A DNA stretch of 64,000 bases from Aurantibacter_A sp965215845 (GCA_965215845.1 CBDCEL010000004.1:2976001-3040000), one strand, 5' to 3'. Shown: positions 8,727-17,690, numbered from the stretch's first letter. The notes: generated by a model not told the origin, from the sequence alone. Program-made: numbers and translations.

Positions 8727-10304
8727 TTACTGATTCATTGTCATCAGGAATTCTTCGTTGTTTTTGGTCTGTTTGATGCGACCTTCCATGAATTCCATAG
8801 CTTCGACCGGATTCATATCGGCCAAATACTTCCTTAAGATCCATAAACGCTGAATTGTGTTTTCATCCAATAGAAGATCGTCGCGACGTGTACTTGAAGA
8901 AGTAAGGTCGATGGCAGGGAATATTCTTCGGTTCGAAATCTTACGATCCAGTTGCAATTCCATATTACCTGTTCCCTTGAATTCCTCAAAAATGACCTCG
9001 TCCATTTTAGACCCGGTTTCCGTTAGTGCGGTGGCAATAATTGACAATGAACCTCCATTTTCAATATTACGGGCGGCCCCAAAAAACCGTTTGGGTTTAT
9101 GTAGGGCGTTGGCATCAACACCACCGCTCAAAACCTTACCAGATGCAGGTTGCACGGTATTGTAGGCACGGGCCAGCCTGGTGATGGAATCCAGTAAAAT
9201 GACCACATCGTGACCACATTCCACCAGCCGTTTTGCTTTTTCCAAAACGATATTGGCGATACGAACATGTTCGGTTGCCTCTTTGTCAAATGTCGAGGCG
9301 ACCACTTCGCCACGAACGTTTCGTTGCATGTCTGTGACCTCTTCTGGTCGCTCATCGATCAACAGAACGATCAAATAGACTTCGGGGTGGTTGGCCGCAA
9401 TCGCGTTGGCCACATTTTTTAACAACATGGTCTTACCGGTCTTGGGCTGCGAGACGATCATACCCCTTTGCCCTTTACCGATGGGTGAGAACATATCTAT
9501 TATTCTGGTTGATATGTTGCTTTGACGTTCTGCAAGGTTGAATTTTTCTTGAGGGAACAACGGCGTCAAGTGTTCAAATGCCACCCGGTCACGAACGACC
9601 TGAGGGTCGATTCCATTGATTTTGTTGACCTTGATCAACGGAAAATATTTTTCACCTTCTTTCGGTGGGCGAACATTGCCCAGCACGGTATCACCATTCT
9701 TAAGGCCGAACAATCTAATTTGGGATTGTGATACATAGATATCATCGGGTGACGATAGGTAATTGTAGTCTGATGATCTCAGAAAACCATATCCATCTTG
9801 CATGATATCAAGAACGCCTTCACTTTCTATGATGCTGTCGAATTCGTATTCGGGCTGTTTATAGCGGTTCTTCAACTCTTTGTCGAAATTGCTCTTGTCG
9901 TGGTTCTGCCTTTGATTCTGGTGCCTTTGATTTTTGTTGTTTTGGTTTTTGTGCTGGTTGTTCTTTTGATGGTCTTTTCGTTGGTTCGATCTATTTTGTT
10001 GTTGACGGCGATTGTCTTTGGCGTCAGCTGTATTGTTGCTGTTTTCCTTTTTTTCTACGCCGTTTTGAGGATTTTTAACCTCTTGTTTTTTGTCATCCTT
10101 TGCAATCGCTGCTTCCTTTTTTTCTTCGGGCTGCGTTTTCGGTTTTACCTCTGCGGCCGCCTTGGGATTGGTAGCTTGAAGGTCTAAAATCTGGTATACC
10201 AGGTCGAGTTTTTTTAGTGTTTTGAATTTCGGGACATTTAGTTCTTTGGCAATATCCTGAAGTTCAGGTAGCTTTTTAGCTTTTAAATCAGAAATTTCAA
10301 ACAT
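8727..10304 (-). CDS. rho: Transcription termination factor Rho with disordered insertion
   Basis: Rho is a hexameric RNA-dependent ATPase that ends transcription of untranslated RNA. Residues 1-45 are the Rho N-terminal helical domain (MFEISDLKAKKLPELQDIAKEL). Residues about 47-150 are an extra segment very rich in Asn, Gln, Lys and His with no hydrophobic core. The RNA-binding cold-shock-like domain follows (GVLDIMQDGYGFLR). The ATPase domain has a Walker A motif SQPKTGKTMLLK near residue 290, plus LIDERPEEVTDMQR and GGVDANALHKPKRFFGAARN. The length is 525 residues against about 420 for E. coli Rho; the insertion accounts for the difference. Confidence 0.96.
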   Translation of the reverse strand: MFEISDLKAKKLPELQDIAKELNVPKFKTLKKLDLVYQILDLQATNPKAAAEVKPKTQPEEKKEAAIAKDDKKQEVKNPQNGVEKKENSNNTADAKDNRRQQQNRSNQRKDHQKNNQHKNQNNKNQRHQNQRQNHDKSNFDKELKNRYKQPEYEFDSIIESEGVLDIMQDGYGFLRSSDYNYLSSPDDIYVSQSQIRLFGLKNGDTVLGNVRPPKEGEKYFPLIKVNKINGIDPQVVRDRVAFEHLTPLFPQEKFNLAERQSNISTRIIDMFSPIGKGQRGMIVSQPKTGKTMLLKNVANAIAANHPEVYLIVLLIDERPEEVTDMQRNVRGEVVASTFDKEATEHVRIANIVLEKAKRLVECGHDVVILLDSITRLARAYNTVQPASGKVLSGGVDANALHKPKRFFGAARNIENGGSLSIIATALTETGSKMDEVIFEEFKGTGNMELQLDRKISNRRIFPAIDLTSSSTRRDDLLLDENTIQRLWILRKYLADMNPVEAMEFMEGRIKQTKNNEEFLMTMNQ

Positions 10305-10464
10305 GAAGTGGTTGAATAAATTATACTAATGAAAAATTATGAAGTATTGTGTTATTTGGGTATTGATCGGGAGAGTTCTCCCTACAGGCAAGTGCTATTA
10401 CTAATAACGCAACAATGATACGAATTATTTTCAACAATTAGTCTATAATTTTTAAAAAGACACG

Positions 10465-10472
10465 TATTTTTG
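10465..10472 (+). promoter_or_regulatory. -7 promoter box upstream of the DUF4293 gene
   Basis: TATTTTTG matches the Bacteroidota -7 consensus TAnnTTTG and lies 24 bases before the ATG at 10496. No clear -33 TTG is seen at the expected distance. Confidence 0.4.
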
Positions 10473-10495
10473 CCATCCGAAATCATTTTAAGTCA

Positions 10496-10906
10496 ATGAT
10501 ACAGAGAATACAGACGGTATATTTACTCGGAGCGGCATTGTTGGCCGGAATTTCGCCTTTTTTTTTAAATCTCTGGTCCGATGCCGATGGCAACGAAGTA
10601 TTTGCCAAAAACGAACTTATCGTCTCTATCGCTTTTTATGCTTCGGCCGTCTTGGCAATTATTTCGATACTGTTGTTCAAAAACAGAAAAAATCAATTTG
10701 TACTGAACAGGTTGAACATGATATTGAATCTTTTTTTACTGGGATTTTTCGTTTACCGATCACTAAACTTATCTGGAGAAAACATCATTTCTGAGAAGGG
10801 TATTGGGATGCTCATTCCTATTATTTCTATCGTTTTTCTGGTTCTAGCCAATAGGGCCATCAAAAAGGATGAGGATCTTGTAAAATCTGTCGATCGCTTG
10901 CGTTAG
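10496..10906 (+). CDS. DUF4293 family membrane protein
   Basis: This 136-residue protein has four membrane segments (LLGAALLAGISPFFLNLW, IVSIAFYASAVLAIISILLF, LNMILNLFLLGFFVYRS, MLIPIISIVFLVLANRAI) and begins MIQRIQTVYLLGAALLAG, the hallmark start of DUF4293 proteins. These are found across Bacteroidota next to rho, as here where it is divergent from rho. The function is unknown. The polar C-terminal tail (KKDEDLVKSVDRLR) probably lies in the cytoplasm. Confidence 0.8.
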   Translation: MIQRIQTVYLLGAALLAGISPFFLNLWSDADGNEVFAKNELIVSIAFYASAVLAIISILLFKNRKNQFVLNRLNMILNLFLLGFFVYRSLNLSGENIISEKGIGMLIPIISIVFLVLANRAIKKDEDLVKSVDRLR

Positions 10907-10935
10907 ACCAACATCTTAGTAGTATTAGTGCGAAG

Positions 10936-10969
10936 ACCCCGACATCTGCCTCAAGCAGGTCGTCGGGGT
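10936..10969 (+). terminator. Hairpin terminator after the DUF4293 gene
   Basis: ACCCCGAC (10936-10943) pairs with GTCGGGGT (10962-10969), and an inner TCTGC/GCAGG extends the stem, giving a nearly perfect 34-base hairpin. The following bases are T-rich (TTTGCATTTTAG) rather than a pure T run. Confidence 0.6.
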
Positions 10970-11081
10970 TTGCATTTTAGAACCTCTTGACATACAATAT
11001 TTTAACACTTTTTGAGTTCTATAAAAACCCATATTGCCGGCGACGGCGTTCGTTAAACCAGTGTATTAATATATCAGTCCC

Positions 11082-12131
11082 ATGAAAAACCAAATCTACT
11101 TGATCGTTTGCGCGTTGGTGACATCTTTGTTCACCGCCTGTGTATCTACCAATCAATTGACCATGACGGCGACGGAACCTGCACCTGTTTCGATTCCAGC
11201 GGATGTAAAGAACATCGGAATTATCAACAGGAGCCTACCTTCCCAAGGGCATAAGACCATTGACCAAATCGATAAAATCCTTTCTGTGGAGGGCAAAAAC
11301 CTTGATAAGCACGGAGCTGAAGCAGCGGTTATCTCGTTGCGTGATGAACTGATTGCGGAAGGAAGGTTCGAAAATATCATCAACATTGAAGATGAGGCCG
11401 AGTTGAAAAAAGGGCTTGGCGTATTGCCCGCTACTTTGACTTGGGACCAGGTCGAGGCACTATGTGACAAATATGCGGTTGACGTGATTTTTTCACTTGC
11501 CTATTATGATACCGATACCAAGGTCAATTACAAGCAGACCACGATACAATACCCGAATAACCTGGGAATCAAAGTTCCAATTCCAGGCCATGAGGTCACC
11601 CTCAAGACCTTGATAAAGAATGGATGGCGTGTCTATGATCCACAAAGCAAACTCATACTTGACGAATATGCTTTCAATGAAGGTATAGTTGCGGTGGGTA
11701 GTGGAATAAACCCGATCGAGGCCGTAAAAACCGTAATCAATAGAAAAGAGGCCGTCGTTGAGCACAGTAGGAATATCGGAAACGCTTATGCAAGAAGAAT
11801 AAGGCCTTACAGGCATCGTGTGACACGAAATTATTTTGTTCGTGGAACCGATAATTTCAAAATTGCCCAAAGAAGGGCCCAAACGGGTGATTGGGATGGT
11901 GCCGCGCAGCTCTGGGAACAAGAATTGTCACACCCTGACGAAAAGGTGGCCGGAAGAGCATACTATAACATGGCCATCAGCAGTGAAATAAACGGGGATT
12001 TAAACAAAGCCATGGAATATGCCTCTAAATCTTATTCCGACTATCGAAATAATGAGGCGATACGCTATTTGGATATTCTTCGTTACCGTCAAAGACAGCA
12101 GCACAGATTAGACCGACAATTGGGTAAATAA
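11082..12131 (+). CDS. Lipoprotein with possible C-terminal TPR-like segment (DUF6340-like)
   Basis: The 349-residue protein carries a lipoprotein signal with lipobox LFTAC (Cys about residue 20). The body contains VKNIGIINRSLP, an Asp/Glu-rich helical part and DVIFSLAYYDTDTKVNY, where a beta-strand region follows. This resembles the DUF6340 family of Bacteroidota lipoproteins. Residues about 255-330 (FKIAQRRAQTGDWDGAAQLWEQEL, GRAYYNMAISSEINGDLNKAMEYASKSY) look like two tetratricopeptide-type helical repeats for protein interaction. It stands alone between terminators. The role is unknown and the family name is from memory. Confidence 0.7.
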   Translation: MKNQIYLIVCALVTSLFTACVSTNQLTMTATEPAPVSIPADVKNIGIINRSLPSQGHKTIDQIDKILSVEGKNLDKHGAEAAVISLRDELIAEGRFENIINIEDEAELKKGLGVLPATLTWDQVEALCDKYAVDVIFSLAYYDTDTKVNYKQTTIQYPNNLGIKVPIPGHEVTLKTLIKNGWRVYDPQSKLILDEYAFNEGIVAVGSGINPIEAVKTVINRKEAVVEHSRNIGNAYARRIRPYRHRVTRNYFVRGTDNFKIAQRRAQTGDWDGAAQLWEQELSHPDEKVAGRAYYNMAISSEINGDLNKAMEYASKSYSDYRNNEAIRYLDILRYRQRQQHRLDRQLGK

Positions 12132-12167
12132 AAGGACAGCGCTCGCAAGAGTGCCAATTTGGGGGCG

Positions 12168-12207
12168 AAAAGCCAAGAATATGGTAAAGCGGTATTCTTG
12201 GCTTTTT
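12168..12207. terminator. Bidirectional terminator between convergent genes
   Basis: AAAAGCCAAGAATA (12168-12181) is perfectly complementary to TATTCTTGGCTTTT (12193-12206) around an 11-base loop, with A and T runs at the ends. Its right edge overlaps the stop codon of the minus-strand phosphodiesterase gene. Confidence 0.8.
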
Positions 12208-12709
12208 ATCTACCTCTTTTACCCAGTTCTATAACTTCTAGATTCTTTATATCATCGCCATCGATTTCAAAACGCAGCATCGTTCGAATTTGGTGAAACC
12301 CATATATGCCACATGCCCCTGGATTCATATATAAGACATCCAGATCTTTGTCGCGCATCACTTTCAAAATATGTGAATGTCCGCAAATAAAAAGTTTGGG
12401 TGGATTCTCTCTGATCAACTTACGTGTTCTTACATTGTACTTCGGTGGATACCCACCAATATGGGTCATCCAGACATCCACTTTCTCACATTTAAAACGA
12501 TGGTCCAATGGAAACTCCCCTTGTATAACGGTATCATCAATATTGCCGTAAACGGCACGCATCGGTCCCAGATTTTTCAAAGTATCGGTGACTTCTAATG
12601 AACCAATGTCACCTGCATGCCAAATTTCATCAGCCTGTCGCGCATACTTTAAGATGGTATCATCGATATAACCGTGGGTATCTGAAAGCAGCAATATTTT
12701 TGTCATCAA
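12206..12709 (-). CDS. YfcE-type metallophosphoesterase
   Basis: The 167-residue protein has the metal-binding motifs of calcineurin-like phosphoesterases in order: DTHGY near residue 10, AGDIG, YGNID, MTHIGG and CGHSH. The small size and order match the YfcE/MJ0936 family of soluble phosphodiesterases, which use two divalent metal ions. The natural substrate in flavobacteria is not known. Two adjacent ATG codons are possible starts and differ by one residue. It is convergent with the lipoprotein gene and divergent from truA. Confidence 0.88.
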   Translation of the reverse strand: MMTKILLLSDTHGYIDDTILKYARQADEIWHAGDIGSLEVTDTLKNLGPMRAVYGNIDDTVIQGEFPLDHRFKCEKVDVWMTHIGGYPPKYNVRTRKLIRENPPKLFICGHSHILKVMRDKDLDVLYMNPGACGIYGFHQIRTMLRFEIDGDDIKNLEVIELGKRGR

Positions 12710-12795
12710 GTACGGTTTTTTGATCGTTCAGGCAAAAGCGGTAACCTTTAACTTTTAATTGAGAGTTCAAAATTCGAATTCAAGGGCGGGTAATC

Positions 12796-12803
12796 TATAT
12801 TTG
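12796..12803 (+). promoter_or_regulatory. -7 promoter box upstream of truA
   Basis: TATATTTG matches the Bacteroidota -7 consensus TAnnTTTG and lies 23 bases before the truA start. No convincing -33 element was found at the usual spacing. Confidence 0.45.
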
Positions 12804-12826
12804 TTACGCAAAACTAACAGATTAGC

Positions 12827-13582
12827 TTGAGATATTTCATTGAGTTTTCATACTTCGGAAAGGCATATCACGGATGGCAAAGACAGCCTAATGCGCTAAC
12901 TGTTCAGCAAGTGCTTGAAGAAGCCCTTGGCACCTTGGTGAAACATGAGATAAATATGGTGGCCGCAGGAAGAACGGATACCGGGGTACATGCCAAACAA
13001 ATGTTCGCGCATTTCGAAGGTGAAGAAATTGAAAATGATCAAGGTTTGGTGTTTCGCCTGAATTCATATCTACCTGATGACATTTCGATCAAGCGAATTT
13101 TTGAGGTGTCCGAAGAAGCACATGCGCGTTTTGATGCCATCGAAAGAACTTATGAATATTGGTTGGTACAAGAAAAGAACCCGTTCTATATTGATACCGC
13201 CCATTATGTGAAGTTGCCGTTGGATATTCAAAAAATGAACGCCGCCGCTAATCTTTTAAAAGGGTATTCCGACTTTGAATGTTTCTCAAAATCGAACACC
13301 GATGTTAAAACGTTCTTGTGCAAAATCAATAAGGCCGAATGGACTCAAATAGATGACCGATTGGTATTCACGATTTCGGCAGACCGTTTTCTTCGAAACA
13401 TGGTCAGGGCAATTGTAGGAACCCTTTTGGAAGTTGGATTGTCTAAATGGGACTTAGCGGATGTGGGAAACATACTGGAAAGCAAGGATCGATCTAAGGC
13501 CGGGGCCTCGGTGCCGGCAAAAGGACTATATTTGGTCGCTGTGGAATACCCCGATAAGATATTGAAAGACCGATCTATATGA
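12827..13582 (+). CDS. truA: tRNA pseudouridine(38-40) synthase
   Basis: TruA converts uridines 38-40 of the tRNA anticodon arm to pseudouridine. The catalytic Asp is residue 51 in AGRTDTGVHA. The N-terminal IEFSYFGKAYHGWQRQPN and the C-terminal DRFLRNMVRAIVGTLLEVG are strongly conserved family blocks, and 251 residues is the usual length. The start codon is TTG (12827), chosen because it places the conserved RYFIEFSY block at the N terminus and no ATG is available there. Its stop overlaps the ATG of the ABC transporter gene (ATGA), indicating translational coupling. Confidence 0.93.
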   Translation: MRYFIEFSYFGKAYHGWQRQPNALTVQQVLEEALGTLVKHEINMVAAGRTDTGVHAKQMFAHFEGEEIENDQGLVFRLNSYLPDDISIKRIFEVSEEAHARFDAIERTYEYWLVQEKNPFYIDTAHYVKLPLDIQKMNAAANLLKGYSDFECFSKSNTDVKTFLCKINKAEWTQIDDRLVFTISADRFLRNMVRAIVGTLLEVGLSKWDLADVGNILESKDRSKAGASVPAKGLYLVAVEYPDKILKDRSI

Positions 13583-15345
13583 GCGATAATACCGGTAATG
13601 CATTTGATTTTGGTCTTTTCAATCGATTGGTGAAATTGACCAAGCCCTATCGTTTGACCTTTTGGGGCGTTGCCCTAGCGGCAGTTTTGATATCGACCTT
13701 TGCGATTTTGACCGCCATTTATGCCGGTGACATAGTCAATGAGGGAATCAAGAAAAAGGATGCGGTCAAATTGTTGGGGATGATTTTGTTGATGCTGGCT
13801 TTTCTAATCGGCGAGGTAATCTCCCAATTGGTTTTCAGCTACTATGCGAATTGGCTGGGGGAGTCAGTTATCAAAGACGTACGCATTTCCTTGTTCAAAA
13901 AAATCCTTGGCTTTAAAATGCAGTATTTCGATACCTCCTCGCTTGGGGTTTTGGTTACTAGGGCGGTTGCTGATATGCAGCGTATCGGGGAAATTTTTAG
14001 CCAGGGCTTCTTTGTGATCGCTGCCGATTTGTTGAAAATGTTGGCGGCAGCGGGAGTCATGCTTTATCTGAACTGGAAATTGGCCTTGATTGTTTTCGGA
14101 CTATTGCCCATCATACTCTATGCGACCCGCATCTTTCAAAAGGCCATGAAAATTGCGTTTCAAGAGGTTAGGGCACAGGTGTCTAATCTTAATTCCTTCG
14201 TTCAAGAACGACTCACGGGAATGAAAATCGTGCAACTGTTCACCCGGGAGGAAATTGAAAAAGAAAATTTTAGGGATATCAACGAGAAGCATAAAAATGC
14301 ATGGTTGAAGACGGTTTGGTACAATTCAATTTTCTTCCCCATAGCGGAAATCGTCAACGCGTTTGCCATTGGACTTGTCGTTTGGTTTGGGGTTTTACAG
14401 AATGTGACCAGTATCAATGTCGACAATGTAGGGGTCATATTCTCGTTTTTCTTTTTGATCAATATGTTGTTTCGCCCCCTACGTCAAATAGCCGATAAAT
14501 TCAATACGCTGCAAATGGGTATGGTTGCCGCCAATCGCGTCTTTAATATTTTAGATACTGAAAGCCGTATCGAAGATACCGGAACCTTCGTGGGAAAAGA
14601 GATTAAGGGGAATATCAGATTTTCAAACGTACATTTTGGCTATGTAAAGGATGAAGAAGTTCTGCATGGAATTTCGTTCGAGGCAAAGGCTGGGGAGACC
14701 GTTGCGATCGTTGGGGCGACCGGGGCCGGTAAATCGACCATTATCAATTTGTTGAACCGTTTTTATGAAATAGATTCCGGAAATATTTTCGTCGATGACA
14801 TTTCGATTTCCGATTATCAACTTTCGGCGCTCCGGGGTCAAATAGCTGTGGTATTGCAAGATGTCTTTCTTTTTGCCGATACAATTGCCAATAACATTTC
14901 ATTGAAGGACCCTGACGTAAGCCTTGATGAAATTCAGGAAGCGGCCAAACAAATCGGGGTGCATGAGTTTATAGCCAGCCTTCCGGGAGCCTATCAATAC
15001 AACGTCAAGGAGCGGGGTACGATGCTGAGTAGTGGCCAACGGCAATTGTTGGCTTTTTTGAGGGCCTATGTGAGCAATCCGAGCATCCTGATTTTAGATG
15101 AGGCCACCTCATCTGTCGACACCTATTCTGAAAGATTGATTCAACAGGCGACCGACAAGATCACCGAAGGTCGCACTTCGATTATCATAGCCCACCGCTT
15201 GCATACCGTCAAAGCCGCGGATAAAATCTTGGTGATGGATGCAGGGCATGTAGTGGAAACCGGAACCCATAAGGAACTCCTTGAAAAAGGAGGATACTAT
15301 CGAAATTTATACGAGGCTCAGTTTTTGGCGGAAGAAGTGGTCTGA
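13579..15345 (+). CDS. ABC exporter, fused permease and ATPase
   Basis: The 588-residue protein is a half transporter that should act as a dimer in the inner membrane. Residues 1 to about 320 hold six membrane helices of the type I exporter fold. The ATPase follows, with Walker A GATGAGKST (379-387), Q-loop VVLQDVFLF, signature LSSGQRQLL and Walker B ILILDEATSSVD. It resembles the lipid/multidrug exporter group (MsbA/LmrA-like), but the substrate is unknown. The gene overlaps truA by four bases and meets cdaA tail to tail with no spacer. Confidence 0.9.
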   Translation: MSDNTGNAFDFGLFNRLVKLTKPYRLTFWGVALAAVLISTFAILTAIYAGDIVNEGIKKKDAVKLLGMILLMLAFLIGEVISQLVFSYYANWLGESVIKDVRISLFKKILGFKMQYFDTSSLGVLVTRAVADMQRIGEIFSQGFFVIAADLLKMLAAAGVMLYLNWKLALIVFGLLPIILYATRIFQKAMKIAFQEVRAQVSNLNSFVQERLTGMKIVQLFTREEIEKENFRDINEKHKNAWLKTVWYNSIFFPIAEIVNAFAIGLVVWFGVLQNVTSINVDNVGVIFSFFFLINMLFRPLRQIADKFNTLQMGMVAANRVFNILDTESRIEDTGTFVGKEIKGNIRFSNVHFGYVKDEEVLHGISFEAKAGETVAIVGATGAGKSTIINLLNRFYEIDSGNIFVDDISISDYQLSALRGQIAVVLQDVFLFADTIANNISLKDPDVSLDEIQEAAKQIGVHEFIASLPGAYQYNVKERGTMLSSGQRQLLAFLRAYVSNPSILILDEATSSVDTYSERLIQQATDKITEGRTSIIIAHRLHTVKAADKILVMDAGHVVETGTHKELLEKGGYYRNLYEAQFLAEEVV

Positions 15346-15352
15346 TCAGACC
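15339..15352. other. 14-bp perfect palindrome joining two convergent stop codons
   Basis: GGTCTGATCAGACC is a perfect palindrome. Its centre TGATCA supplies the TGA of the ABC transporter gene (15343-15345) and the TGA of cdaA on the minus strand (15346-15348), so the two coding regions abut exactly. Confidence 0.7.
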
Positions 15353-16131
15353 AAATCTTCCTGCATTTTTTCCGAGAGCTCGGTCATATCCTTGAAAGAA
15401 ATAAACTCACCGTTTTTGATATAGGAAATCTTTCCGGTCTCTTCACTTACGACCAGTGCCAGGGCATCGGTCTTTTCGGTTATACTGATAGCGGCTCGAT
15501 GTCGTAATCCATACTTCAAGGGAATTTTGCGGTCATTGCCTACTGGCAGTACGACTCGAGTGGCGATAACGCGATTGTCCCTAACAATGGCGGCCCCGTC
15601 GTGCAAGGGACTGTTTTTATAGAAAATGCTCTCAATAATCGGGTAATTGACCTCTATGTTCATACGGTCTCCGGAAGTGTTCAAAAAGTCGAGCGAATTG
15701 TTCCGTTCTATGACCAAAAGCGCTCCCGTGAGCGATTCGCTCATTTTTTCACAGGCCTTGAGAAGGCCCGAAATATTCAAATCGGAAGTAAGATCTTCTT
15801 GCTTTAAGAATTTGAAGCGCTTGATAAGATTACTTTTCTTGGAGAAATTGGTCGATCCGATCATTAATAAAAACTTTCTTATTTCTTGTTGAAAAACAAT
15901 GATCAAGGCGATGAGCCCTACCTGCATAAAAGCCCCGACCATACTGCTTATCATTTCCATGCCGAGCAATTCGGTCAATTTCCAAAAGGCCCAAACAAAA
16001 ACGATTCCGATAAAAATATTGATGGCTACGGATCCGCGTACCAATTTATAGATGTAGTAGAGCAGCACGGCGACCAGAATAATGTCGATAATATCGGTTA
16101 CCTTAAAATCGATAAAATTCAGAAAATCCAA
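15346..16131 (-). CDS. cdaA: Diadenylate cyclase (c-di-AMP synthase)
   Basis: CdaA condenses two ATP into the second messenger cyclic di-AMP at the inner face of the cytoplasmic membrane. Three membrane segments occupy residues about 12-30, 36-52 and 62-82. The catalytic domain shows the essential DGA (178-180, in PLHDGAAIV) and RHR (210-212, in GLRHRAAIS) motifs. The 261-residue length fits the family. It follows folP on the same strand with a 64-base gap, a common flavobacterial arrangement. No c-di-AMP phosphodiesterase gene was recognised in this window. Confidence 0.93.
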   Translation of the reverse strand: MDFLNFIDFKVTDIIDIILVAVLLYYIYKLVRGSVAINIFIGIVFVWAFWKLTELLGMEMISSMVGAFMQVGLIALIIVFQQEIRKFLLMIGSTNFSKKSNLIKRFKFLKQEDLTSDLNISGLLKACEKMSESLTGALLVIERNNSLDFLNTSGDRMNIEVNYPIIESIFYKNSPLHDGAAIVRDNRVIATRVVLPVGNDRKIPLKYGLRHRAAISITEKTDALALVVSEETGKISYIKNGEFISFKDMTELSEKMQEDLV

Positions 16132-16195
16132 TCCGTGGTGTTTGAAATGAAATATACCTTTTTATTCCATACTGTAAAATTAGAAAAAAAAGAGG

Positions 16196-17053
16196 TCAAT
16201 CATCGGCACCCTCTAATTCTTTAAAAAGTGCCATACACTCCATAGCCTCTTTTACATCGTGAACGCGGAGTATTTTGGCACCTTTGTGCAATGCCGACAT
16301 ATTGAGCGCCGTAGTGCCGTTGAGCGCGGAGTCGGCATCTGAATCAAGGGTCTTAAAAATCATTGACTTGCGACTAAGACCGGCAAGAATGGGCAGCCCA
16401 TAAATGGTGAACAAATCGAGGTGCTTCAAAAGTTGAAAATTCTGTGCGCGGGTTTTCGAAAATCCGAAGCCCAGGTCAATAACAATATCATTTATTCCCA
16501 ACGCTCTTGCCTTTGAAATACGCTCTGCAAAATAAAGTCTGATATCGATGACGATATCCTCATATTCCGTGAGCGTTTTCATCGTTTGAGGATTACCCCT
16601 CATATGCATCATGATATAGGGTACTTTGAAGCCGGCTACGGTTTTCATCATGTCCGAATCAAGATGGCCGGCCGAAATATCATTGATAAGTGCAGCCCCG
16701 GCTTCCAAACATTGTTTCGCCACTTCACTTCTAAAGGTATCGATTGAAAGTACGATTTCAGGAAATTCCCTTATCAAGAGCTCGACAAAAGGTAATATTC
16801 GTCTTGACTCTTCCTCTTCCGAAATATGGTCTGCCCCTGGTCGCGAACTATATGCACCCAAATCGATAAAAGTTGCTCCCTCGGCCAACATTCTTTCGCA
16901 TTGTCTTAGAACCGATTTTTCATCAGAATGCCTTCCACCGTCATAAAAAGAATCGGGGGTGAGATTTAGAATACCCATTGCTTTTGGCGAAGTGAGGTCG
17001 ATGAGTTTTCCGTTGCAGTTAAGGGTCATAAATCTGTGGTGTTCGTATTCCAT
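16196..17053 (-). CDS. folP: Dihydropteroate synthase
   Basis: FolP joins p-aminobenzoate to dihydropterin pyrophosphate in folate synthesis. The TIM-barrel motifs are present: MGILNLTPDSFYDGGR for pterin and pyrophosphate binding, FIDLGAYSSRPGA, SIDTFRSEVA, MHMRGNPQTM, and DLGFGFSKT and GLSRKSM. The 285-residue length is normal. It is the first gene of a short minus-strand unit with cdaA and is divergent from the DUF1599 gene. Confidence 0.95.
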   Translation of the reverse strand: MEYEHHRFMTLNCNGKLIDLTSPKAMGILNLTPDSFYDGGRHSDEKSVLRQCERMLAEGATFIDLGAYSSRPGADHISEEEESRRILPFVELLIREFPEIVLSIDTFRSEVAKQCLEAGAALINDISAGHLDSDMMKTVAGFKVPYIMMHMRGNPQTMKTLTEYEDIVIDIRLYFAERISKARALGINDIVIDLGFGFSKTRAQNFQLLKHLDLFTIYGLPILAGLSRKSMIFKTLDSDADSALNGTTALNMSALHKGAKILRVHDVKEAMECMALFKELEGADD

Positions 17054-17106
17054 GGAAACTACCCAAAAATAAAGCCACTATTCGTGATTGAACTTTGATG
17101 TTTCCA

Positions 17107-17114
17107 TATATTTG
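17107..17114 (+). promoter_or_regulatory. -7 promoter box upstream of the DUF1599 gene
   Basis: TATATTTG matches TAnnTTTG. A TTG at 17088-17090 lies 16 bases upstream, somewhat closer than the usual spacing. The ATG at 17144 is 29 bases downstream. Confidence 0.45.
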
Positions 17115-17143
17115 AGCGAAATTTACGCAAAATTAAATTCTAC

Positions 17144-17689
17144 ATGCAGCACACTTCGGAACAATACGATGGGGTCATTGCGACCTGCAGAGACCTGTTC
17201 CAGAAAAAGATGAAAGACTACGGTAGTGCCTGGCGAATTTTGAGACTTCCGTCATTGACCGATCAAATCTTTATCAAGGCCCAGCGTATCAGGGGCCTTC
17301 AAGAAAATGAAGTACAAAGAGTTGATGAGGGCCAACAATCCGAGTTCATCGGGATTATCAATTATTCCTTGATGGCGTTGATTCAATTGGAGAAGGGCGT
17401 GGTAGAAGAGCCTGACCTATCTACAAAGGAAGCGTTGGCCTTGTTCGACAAACAGGCCAGGATCACCAAGGAATTAATGGAGGATAAAAATCACGACTAC
17501 GGTGAAGCCTGGCGTGAAATGCGGGTCAGTTCTCTGACAGATCTCATTCTGCAAAAATTACTTCGGGTAAAACAAATTGAGGACAATAAGGGCAAAACCT
17601 TGGTAAGCGAGGGTATTGAGGCCAATTATCAAGATATGGTGAACTATGCGATTTTTGCGATGATCCACCTTAATGAAGCTGTTGAATAA
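17144..17689 (+). CDS. DUF1599 domain protein with two domain copies
   Basis: The 181-residue protein contains two related segments: MKDYGSAWRILRLPSLTDQIF with KAQRIRGLQE in the first half, and NHDYGEAWREMRVSSLTDLIL with KLLRVKQIED in the second. Each is followed by an Asn-Tyr helix (IINYSLMALIQLE and MVNYAIFAMIHLNE). This is the DUF1599 family, conserved in Bacteroidota and of unknown function. The gene starts a run with the DoxX-type gene and tpiA and lies back to back with folP. Confidence 0.85.
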   Translation: MQHTSEQYDGVIATCRDLFQKKMKDYGSAWRILRLPSLTDQIFIKAQRIRGLQENEVQRVDEGQQSEFIGIINYSLMALIQLEKGVVEEPDLSTKEALALFDKQARITKELMEDKNHDYGEAWREMRVSSLTDLILQKLLRVKQIEDNKGKTLVSEGIEANYQDMVNYAIFAMIHLNEAVE

Positions 17690-17690
17690 G

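Noticed and set aside
9798..10187. Long hydrophobic open frame antisense to rho
   Set aside because: It is the complement of the Asn/Gln/Lys-rich Rho insertion, whose codons read as Leu/Val/Phe on the other strand. It has no independent start context or family.
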